NCBI GenBank assembly: GCA_002358555.1
Contig: DEPC01000120.1
Coordinates: 1-10,415 of the forward strand
Source: Hungatella sp. UBA3402
Lineage (GTDB): Bacteria > Bacillota > Clostridia > Lachnospirales > Lachnospiraceae
Direction: 5' to 3'
DNA length: 10,415 nt
The notes below the pieces were generated by a model. That model searched no databases. It was not told where the DNA came from and saw nothing but the letters and a program-made list of their open reading frames with translations. The position numbers and the translations under genes were made by a program. Below are positions 1 to 5,226 of this stretch, piece by piece. How positions within the stretch are numbered: the first letter of the stretch is position 1; each line of letters begins with the position of its first letter.

Positions 1-699
1 ATTGACAATCACTGGAACAGAAGTATTGTCCAAAATTTCTTTTAAAATATCTTTCATCTGTATTGGTCCCAAGCCACAGTTGATGCCTAATGCATCTACC
101 CCAAGACATTCTAGAAGAGCTACTGTAGATTTCACATCCCCTCCAGTGAGGAGCTTTCCTTTCCTGTCAAATATCATGGTGGCAAATACCGGAAGATTAC
201 TATTCTCTTTAGCTGCAAGGATTGCTGACTTTGCCTCATAGCCATCACTCATAGTTTCTATAAGAATTAAATCGACTCCTGCCTTACATCCAAACAAAAC
301 TACTTCTTTATATATCTCATAGGCATCATCAAAATCAAGGTCTCCCAAAGGCTTTAAAAGTTTTCCTGTTGGTCCCAAATCTAGAGCTACAAAGCCTCTG
401 CCCATCTCCTCTACGGCCCATCTAGCATTGCTCACTGCTGCTGTTACAATTTCTTTTAAGGAAAATTCCCCCTCCTTAGGATATTTCAACCTATTAGCCC
501 CAAAACTGTTAGTGGTAAGGATATCACATCCTGCCTTTAAATAATCTAAGTGGATTTCCTTTAATATATCTGGATGCAAAAGATTCCAAGTTTCTGGCAG
601 CTCTCCTGCTTTTAAGCCTTTTGCCTGCAAAAGACTTCCCATACCTCCATCAAAAAATACCTTCCGTCTTTTGATTTCTTCCCATATTCCTGTACTCAT
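1..699 (-). CDS. metH: Cobalamin-dependent methionine synthase, N-terminal homocysteine-binding part (partial, runs off left edge)
   Basis: The first 233 residues of a homocysteine S-methyltransferase domain are present; the rest lies beyond position 1. The frame is open from ATG at 699 to the edge. Visible landmarks are DGGMGSLLQ near residues 17-25, ILTTNSFGANRLKYP near 64-78, VALDLGPTGKLL near 105-116 and GINCGLGP at 205-212. Cys208 sits where MetH and BHMT enzymes have the first of three zinc-ligand cysteines that activate homocysteine thiolate. In full MetH, folate- and B12-binding domains follow and methyl groups pass from methyltetrahydrofolate through cobalamin to homocysteine in the cytosol. 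AGGAGGG at 707-713 lies 7 bases before the ATG, which supports this start. The start overlaps the stop of the upstream activation-domain gene (ATGA), so the two are translationally coupled. That neighbour argues for a short MetH lacking its own activation domain rather than a stand-alone homocysteine methyltransferase, but the missing 3' part leaves this unproved. Confidence 0.88.
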   Translation of the reverse strand, partial: MSTGIWEEIKRRKVFFDGGMGSLLQAKGLKAGELPETWNLLHPDILKEIHLDYLKAGCDILTTNSFGANRLKYPKEGEFSLKEIVTAAVSNARWAVEEMGRGFVALDLGPTGKLLKPLGDLDFDDAYEIYKEVVLFGCKAGVDLILIETMSDGYEAKSAILAAKENSNLPVFATMIFDRKGKLLTGGDVKSTVALLECLGVDALGINCGLGPIQMKDILKEILDNTSVPVIVN

Positions 700-1340
700 A
701 TAGTTTCCCTCCTGTAGAGACATTCCGTCTTATCACATAGTTTACAACCTTTTGAATCCTGCTTTTGTCCTATCGGACTGATTCCGATAACCGCTGTCAC
801 AGATTTAGAAGGCATCATCAAAAGGCTATCTGTCAAAGTAATGCCCACTCGTTTACCTGCATCCAGAGCTTTCAGCAAGGCTGGCTGACACTGAAGGGGA
901 AAATCTCCATATCCTGGACTGAAACGAGGTCTTAACATATATCCCTGTTTTTCATAGTCTTTCCTGACCTTTTCATTAATCTCATCACAATAATCTTCCA
1001 ACATAGCTGCTGCTGCTGCCTGCATAACTACTGCCTTACTCATCTGCAGACGAGAGTATCTTCGGAGCAGGTTATCTGCTTGAACCCCCAGAGTAGCTGC
1101 AAATAGTACTACCTTCTGACAATCCTTTAAATTTTTTCCCAATGCCCGACTTTCTGTTTGAAGACATCCCATATCAATAAGGCCATTCTCTGAAAAAGAG
1201 AGAGGAAACTCCTGGAAATAAACCCTTTTCACTACGGACTCTTCCAATTCCTGCCAACATTCCTCTACCAATTCTAAGGTCTGCCCATCTGGCTGATTCC
1301 CCTTATATCCCAAATATCTAAGGGTTTCCTTAACATTCAT
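696..1340 (-). CDS. Stand-alone MetH reactivation (AdoMet-binding) domain protein
   Basis: A 214-residue cytosolic protein matching the C-terminal activation domain of cobalamin-dependent methionine synthase. In E. coli this domain binds AdoMet for reductive remethylation of oxidised cob(II)alamin. Seen in the sequence: RFSPGYGDFPL at 139-149 matches the AdoMet-binding RxxxGY signature, and MMPSKSVTAVIGISP at 175-189 matches the conserved M-P-x-x-S-V segment near the domain end. The helical region around 100-125 (VVMQAAAAAMLEDYCDE) also fits. The C-terminus adds a small cysteine cluster, C199-x2-C202-x4-C207, followed by LYRR. Known: Thermotoga maritima likewise has a separate activation-domain protein next to a short MetH. 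Here it is the first gene of the operon and overlaps metH by 4 bases. AGGAGG at 1347-1352 lies 6 bases before the ATG. It is too short to be a complete methionine synthase. Confidence 0.85.
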   Translation of the reverse strand: MNVKETLRYLGYKGNQPDGQTLELVEECWQELEESVVKRVYFQEFPLSFSENGLIDMGCLQTESRALGKNLKDCQKVVLFAATLGVQADNLLRRYSRLQMSKAVVMQAAAAAMLEDYCDEINEKVRKDYEKQGYMLRPRFSPGYGDFPLQCQPALLKALDAGKRVGITLTDSLLMMPSKSVTAVIGISPIGQKQDSKGCKLCDKTECLYRRETI

Positions 1341-1376
1341 CTTGTTCCTCCTGTACTCTTATTGGAATATGTGCAG

Positions 1377-1405
1377 ATTATAACATTGAGACATTCTAAT
1401 GGCAA
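1377..1405 (-). promoter_or_regulatory. Sigma-A type promoter of the activation-domain/metH operon
   Basis: On the minus strand TTGCCA (1400-1405) and TATAAT (1377-1382) are separated by 17 bases, and TGT directly before the -10 gives an extended -10. Transcription would start near 1370, leaving a leader of about 30 bases before the ATG at 1340. That is too short for a SAM, cobalamin or T-box riboswitch, and none is visible. Confidence 0.7.
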
Positions 1406-1424
1406 CGATTTCTGTATAAAATAA

Positions 1425-1469
1425 TGAGCTAGGTTTCTCTGCCATATATTAGCGAGAGAACCTAGCTCA
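1425..1469 (-). terminator. Rho-independent terminator after the lipoprotein gene
   Basis: The arms GAGCTAGGTTTCTCT (1426-1440) and AGAGAACCTAGCTC (1455-1468) are complementary apart from a one-base bulge, with a further T-A pair outside and a 14-base loop. Reading the minus strand, a T-rich tail (TTATTTTATAC) follows at about 1414-1424. It sits about 40 bases after the lipoprotein stop and immediately upstream of the metH-operon promoter, so it separates the two transcription units. Confidence 0.75.
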
Positions 1470-1506
1470 GATATTCTAATAATAGTTTTATCTAATGGAT
1501 TATAAT

Positions 1507-2655
1507 TTATTTTGCATTCTTGATTGCTTTTACAGCTGCAGTCTGGTATCCGCTGATAGAAACCGTAACTCCTGCAGCTAAATCTGGGTCTGTAGGTTTC
1601 TGGTCTTCATTCACAGCAATTCCAGTTACTCCTTCAGCAGTCTTTCCAATCAGATACGCTTCCATATTTGCTGCCTGTTCATACCACTCTTTTCCGATTC
1701 CAGAGGCGGCTCTCATTCCATATTCATCTCCAAGCTGCCTTTTGGTCTTTACCCCTGTTGTAAGGTCGGAAGTTATCTTCCCTTGAGCATCGAATTTTAC
1801 AGTTCCTTGAGTAGAATCAATAACTGCTGCTGTAATTGTTCCATCTGCATCTGTAGTAACTGCTACATAAGTAGAGTATGCTTGACATTGTCCTTCTTTA
1901 TCTGCCTCTGCATCCTTAGATTTATTCATATTAGTAATGATTCCAACTCCCAATTTATCTCCTGGCATAGTTCCTATTGCCTGTGCACTTTCTGCTGCCT
2001 CTGCAATGGCATTTTTATAACTGCCAATCTTAACAGTAACTCCTGCTAGAAGGTCTACATCTGTAGGCTTGGTAGAGTCATCTACTGCAATTCCTCTCAC
2101 TTCTTCTGCGGTCTTGCCAATTACATATTCTTCCATAACCTGTGCCTGCTCATACCACTCTTTTCCGATTCCAGAAGCTGCCTTCATTCCATATTGGTCT
2201 CCCAACTCTCTCTTTGTTTGAAATCCTTCGGTCATCACTACTTTTCCTTCAGCAGTAAAGCCCATTTTATTTTGAGCTGTATCCAGATAACAGCTTACAA
2301 TTTTTCCCTGTTCATCTACAATAACAGCAGCTACTACGGAATCCACTTGGGCTGTTCCGTCTGCCTCTCCTGCCTCTTTAGAACTAGTCATAGAAGATAC
2401 AACTGCCAAACCTGTCTTATAACCACTTTCCTTAGAAGTTTCCTGTACTGCTGGAACTACGTCCGCTTTGGTAGTTTCTTCAGGAGCTTTGCTTTCCTCA
2501 GAAGCTTGGGGCTGTGCTTCAGTTTCTGCGGTTGTTGGGGCTGCTGTGGTCTGAGCTGGAGCTGCTACAGAAGGTTCTGCTCCTCCTTGTGAACATCCAG
2601 TTGCCAATGCCATAACCATAAGAGAGGCGGCTATCATTCCTGTATGTTTTTTCAT
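1507..2655 (-). CDS. Secreted lipoprotein with two tandem FMN-bind-like clostridial repeats
   Basis: A 382-residue protein starting with a lipoprotein signal peptide: KK, a hydrophobic core, then LATGC with lipidation at Cys21. It is therefore expected on the outer face of the membrane. Residues 22-75 are a flexible Ala/Thr/Glu/Pro-rich linker. Two homologous units follow, about 79-224 and 234-382. Both contain TKR-x-LGD-x-YGM, AASGIGKEWYEQA, IGKTAE, GIAV and KPTD-x-DL-x-AGVTV-x-I. The last segment resembles the D-x-x-SGAT-x-T/S end of FMN-bind domains that ApbE can flavinylate, with Thr207 and Thr364 in the Thr position, but SGA is changed to AGV, so flavin attachment is only a possibility. 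GGAGGA at 2663-2668 lies 7 bases before the ATG. The gene is single, ends at a terminator and is divergent from a two-component system that probably controls it. The exact function is unknown. Confidence 0.8.
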   Translation of the reverse strand: MKKHTGMIAASLMVMALATGCSQGGAEPSVAAPAQTTAAPTTAETEAQPQASEESKAPEETTKADVVPAVQETSKESGYKTGLAVVSSMTSSKEAGEADGTAQVDSVVAAVIVDEQGKIVSCYLDTAQNKMGFTAEGKVVMTEGFQTKRELGDQYGMKAASGIGKEWYEQAQVMEEYVIGKTAEEVRGIAVDDSTKPTDVDLLAGVTVKIGSYKNAIAEAAESAQAIGTMPGDKLGVGIITNMNKSKDAEADKEGQCQAYSTYVAVTTDADGTITAAVIDSTQGTVKFDAQGKITSDLTTGVKTKRQLGDEYGMRAASGIGKEWYEQAANMEAYLIGKTAEGVTGIAVNEDQKPTDPDLAAGVTVSISGYQTAAVKAIKNAK

Positions 2656-2740
2656 AATGTAATCCTCCGTTCTATAGATAAGTAACTTTTATATCTATCA
2701 TACTCTCAAATCATACCAAAATTATGTTTAAAAAGGTTCT

Positions 2741-2827
2741 ATTTTGTGATAAAATAGATACAAAATGATACAAAAAAGATACAATTTTGTGGTATCTTTA
2801 TGTCAAATTGCACATTTTTAGATACCT
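2741..2827. promoter_or_regulatory. Probable response-regulator binding region: GATAC repeat cluster between divergent genes
   Basis: GATAC begins at 2757, 2767 and 2778, giving spacings of 10 and 11 bases. An inverted copy, GTATC, lies at 2792-2796 and another GATAC at 2821-2825. A related GATAA starts at 2748. ATTTTGT (2741-2747) and ACAAAAT (2760-2766) also form an inverted repeat. OmpR/PhoB-class regulators bind direct repeats about one helical turn apart, so this fits an operator for the adjacent regulator. It lies between the lipoprotein gene and the regulator gene and could serve both. On the lipoprotein side only weak -10 candidates (TATGAT at 2697-2702 and 2710-2715, minus strand) with no good -35 are visible, as expected for an activated promoter. 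Confidence 0.5.
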
Positions 2828-2828
2828 T

Positions 2829-2856
2829 TTGCTAATATCTGAAGTAAACTTATCAT
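2829..2856 (+). promoter_or_regulatory. Candidate promoter of the two-component operon
   Basis: TTGCTA (2829-2834) and TATCAT (2851-2856) are 16 bases apart. The -35 element directly follows the last GATAC motif (2821-2825), a normal position for a class II activator. The predicted start near 2863 leaves a leader of about 25 bases. Confidence 0.45.
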
Positions 2857-2875
2857 AGTAAAGGTATAGAATCAA

Positions 2876-2883
2876 AGAGGTGA
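2876..2883 (+). promoter_or_regulatory. Ribosome binding site that fixes the response-regulator start at 2889
   Basis: AGAGGTGA lies 5 bases before ATG 2889-2891. An in-frame GTG at 2880-2882 would lengthen the protein by three residues, but that GTG is itself part of this Shine-Dalgarno sequence, so it cannot be the start used with it. Confidence 0.8.
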
Positions 2884-2888
2884 CAACT

Positions 2889-3578
2889 ATGGAAAAAATT
2901 TTAATTGCAGATGACAATCTCCAAATCACAAAAATTCTAAGTGAATTTGCTAAAAAAGAAGGCTATGAGCCTGTTATTGCCTATGACGGCGAGGAAGCAT
3001 TAGAATTATTCCGTCAAGACCAGTTTTCAATTATCTTACTAGATGTCATGATGCCCAAACGAGACGGCTTTGAAATCTGCAGAGAAATTCGTAAAGTTTC
3101 CAATATTCCCATTATTATAATCACTGCCAGAGGTGAAGATTTTGAACGTATTATGGGACTAGATATCGGTGCAGATGATTATATTGTTAAACCATTTTCA
3201 GCTGGAGAAGTGATGGCGAGGGTACGAGCTGTTCTGCGTCGGATTGATATTTCCAGAAATGATAGTCAAAGATGTTTAACCTATGATAATCTTATTGTTT
3301 CTCTAGATAATGCCTCTGTAACGATTAGTGAGCAAAAGATTGCTTTAACAAAAAAGGAACTAGAAATACTCTGGACCCTTCTTGGCAATCGAGGAAAAAT
3401 ATTTTCCAGAGATAATCTGTTGAGTAATCTTTGGGGATATGATTATCCAGGCGATAACCGTACCGTTGATAATCACATCAAAAGACTGCGTGCCAAATTA
3501 GATAAAGCCCCCCATCCCAACTGGCAGATAAAGACAATCTGGGGAATGGGTTACAAATTTGAGGGAACTTTGGCATGA
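2889..3578 (+). CDS. OmpR/PhoB-family response regulator
   Basis: A 229-residue cytoplasmic transcription factor. The receiver domain spans about 3-117, with acidic residues Asp8 and Asp9, phosphoacceptor Asp52 in LLDVMMP, Thr79 in ITA and Lys101 in VKPF: a complete, phosphorylatable set. A winged-helix DNA-binding domain covers about 128-226, with the recognition-helix signature TVDNHIKRLRAKL at 192-204 and the wing IKTIWGMGYKFE at 214-225. Length is normal for the family. It is the first gene of a two-gene operon and overlaps the kinase gene by ATGA, so the two are almost certainly a cognate pair. Likely targets are its own promoter and the divergent lipoprotein gene through the GATAC cluster just upstream; this is inference. 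The signal sensed cannot be read from the sequence, so no specific name is given. Confidence 0.93.
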   Translation: MEKILIADDNLQITKILSEFAKKEGYEPVIAYDGEEALELFRQDQFSIILLDVMMPKRDGFEICREIRKVSNIPIIIITARGEDFERIMGLDIGADDYIVKPFSAGEVMARVRAVLRRIDISRNDSQRCLTYDNLIVSLDNASVTISEQKIALTKKELEILWTLLGNRGKIFSRDNLLSNLWGYDYPGDNRTVDNHIKRLRAKLDKAPHPNWQIKTIWGMGYKFEGTLA

Positions 3579-5029
3579 AATACAAAATCACTTATCGGTT
3601 AATCGGTTATTTTTCTACAGTTCTCCTTCTATTCGCCGTCAGTGTAGGAATTTTATTTGGAATCCAATTTACCTTTCATACAGCCGAGATTCATGAAGGG
3701 GAATTAAAAACCCAGGTTTCTTCTATGGCAGATACTTTGTCTTTATTTCTGCAAAAGGAGCCTAGTCGGTCAGGAGGAGGAAAGGGTTATGGTGCTTATC
3801 TTCGATTTATCAATGATATTTCCATGGGAGAAGCATGGCTGGTAGATGAACATGCACAGACCATAGAGCTGTGTACTGCAAATTTTTCTTTATCCTATGA
3901 AGCATTGCCTTCTGGAGCTGAAAATCTAATTAAGCAAGTATTTGAGGGAAATATTGTATCAAGTCGTGCATTTTCTTCTGTACTTGATGTCCCTTCCATC
4001 ACTGTAGGAGCACCTGTTTATGATAATGAGGGCAATATTAGTGGAGCATTTCTTCTTCATAGCCCAATTAATGGAATTCAGGCTGCTCAGCATTACAGCA
4101 TTATTATTCTTGTTTCCTGTATTTTCTGCGCTCTTATTCTTGCATTTGCACTTTCTGTTCTGTTAGCCCGCCATTTTATCAATCCTTTAAGAGAAATTGG
4201 CCAGACAGCAGAACAGGTGATGAAAGGAGATTATTCTGCTCAGGCTAAAGTAAAACAGAATGATGAGATTGGTGCTCTTGCCCATAATATCAATGAGTTA
4301 TTTTTGCAGCTATCTAATATAGAAGAAGAACGAAAAAAGCTAGATAAACTACAACAGGATTTTGTGTCTAATGTCTCTCATGAACTGCGAACCCCTATCA
4401 CGGTGATTAGAGGTTCTTTAGAAGTCCTTGAAGCAGGATTAATTACTAAGCACGAAGATGTACAGGAATACTATCATCAAATGTTATCAGATACTATCCA
4501 CTTGCAGCGTCTGGTCAATGACCTTTTAGAGCTCTCCAGACTTCAAAATAGTAATTTTAAGATTACTAAAACGGAACTCAATCTTACTAGCCTAATTGAA
4601 GACTCCATACGTTCCATGCAGAGAATCGCCGAAAAAAAACAGGTTAAGATTCAATTTGACAATCAAGCAGGGCTGGTTGTATTTTGTGGAGATTACGACA
4701 GATTACGGCAAATGTTTCTGACTATTCTTGACAATTCTATTAAGTTTTCTCCCTCAGATAATATAGTATCTGTCAAGATGTACTATGAAGATATTTTATG
4801 TATGGTATCTTTTACGGATTATGGTAGTGGTATCCTCCCTGAAGATATTCCCTATATATTTAATCGCTTTTATAAACAACAGGCAGAACAGAATAAAAGT
4901 GGTAGTGGCCTTGGGCTTCCTATTGCAAAGCAAATTGCTGACCGCCATAATATTGCCATCAAATGTGAAAGCAAGTTAAATGACCATACTACGTTTTCTT
5001 TTCTGTTTACAGAAACCAGCCACTTCTGA
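3575..5029 (+). CDS. Membrane-bound sensor histidine kinase
   Basis: A 484-residue kinase with the usual plan. TM helix 1 is at about 13-33, an extracellular sensor region at about 34-174, TM helix 2 at about 175-198, and HAMP at about 199-250 (INPLREIGQTAEQVMKGDYS). The HisKA domain has His269 in SHELRTP. The ATPase domain has N-box Asn387 (LDNSIKFS), G1 DYGSGI at 415-420, F-box IFNRFYK at 429-434 and G2 SGSGLGL at 442-448. All catalytic motifs are intact, so it should autophosphorylate and pass phosphate to Asp52 of the regulator encoded just upstream. The sensor region is about 140 residues and is not one I recognise; PVYDNEGNISGAF at 147-159 resembles the end of an extracellular PAS/Cache fold. 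The start overlaps the regulator stop (ATGA) with only a weak GAGGG 9 bases upstream, suggesting translational coupling. Confidence 0.92.
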   Translation: MKYKITYRLIGYFSTVLLLFAVSVGILFGIQFTFHTAEIHEGELKTQVSSMADTLSLFLQKEPSRSGGGKGYGAYLRFINDISMGEAWLVDEHAQTIELCTANFSLSYEALPSGAENLIKQVFEGNIVSSRAFSSVLDVPSITVGAPVYDNEGNISGAFLLHSPINGIQAAQHYSIIILVSCIFCALILAFALSVLLARHFINPLREIGQTAEQVMKGDYSAQAKVKQNDEIGALAHNINELFLQLSNIEEERKKLDKLQQDFVSNVSHELRTPITVIRGSLEVLEAGLITKHEDVQEYYHQMLSDTIHLQRLVNDLLELSRLQNSNFKITKTELNLTSLIEDSIRSMQRIAEKKQVKIQFDNQAGLVVFCGDYDRLRQMFLTILDNSIKFSPSDNIVSVKMYYEDILCMVSFTDYGSGILPEDIPYIFNRFYKQQAEQNKSGSGLGLPIAKQIADRHNIAIKCESKLNDHTTFSFLFTETSHF

Positions 5030-5070
5030 AATTTATGTAGTTGGGAGTTTTAAAAGAACTATATTAAGAA

Positions 5071-5170
5071 GGAGCTGTGAAAAAAGTCTTCTCCATATTC
5101 TGCAAAACAATGATATTCTTTCTCTTTTCCTTGTTTTTGCAGGACATTTCATAAGTTTTTTCACAGCCCC
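5071..5170. repeat. Two-stage imperfect palindrome between convergent genes (terminator or small MITE-like element)
   Basis: The outer arms 5071-5085 (GGAGCTGTGAAAAAA) and 5156-5170 (TTTTTTCACAGCCCC) pair with a single mismatch. An inner pair, 5098-5110 and 5131-5144, also matches, with one wobble and one bulge. Between the kinase gene ending at 5029 and the HD-GYP gene ending at 5229, this could act as a shared terminator: T-rich sequence follows on both strands, although the A/T tracts lie inside the stem rather than outside it. The roughly 100-base size and the near-perfect terminal inverted repeats also fit a small non-autonomous mobile element. No clear target duplication is visible. A second small hairpin, ATATAGA (5187-5193) with TCTATAT (5201-5207), follows. 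Confidence 0.6.
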
Positions 5171-5226
5171 TATTTTATGGCATCTAATATAGATTCTCTT
5201 TCTATATCCCTATCTATTTGTAAAAC

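Noticed and set aside
2..241. Plus-strand open frame at the left edge
   Set aside because: It is the reverse shadow of the metH homocysteine-binding domain, whose zinc-ligand motif reads clearly on the minus strand.
1341..1376. Riboswitch upstream of the MetH activation gene
   Set aside because: The leader after the predicted promoter is only about 30 bases, too short for a SAM, cobalamin or T-box element.
2194..2592. Plus-strand 132-residue open frame opposite the lipoprotein gene
   Set aside because: It is antisense to a well-supported lipoprotein gene, is cysteine/serine-rich in a shadow-like way, has no ribosome binding site and resembles no family.
2757..2825. GATAC copies as a CRISPR or satellite repeat
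   Set aside because: The units are only 5-9 bases with uneven spacing and mixed orientation; there are no spacers or cas genes. Regulator binding sites explain them better.
2880..2888. GTG as the start of the response regulator
   Set aside because: The GTG is part of the Shine-Dalgarno sequence for ATG 2889, and receiver domains usually begin with the MEKILIADD pattern seen from that ATG.
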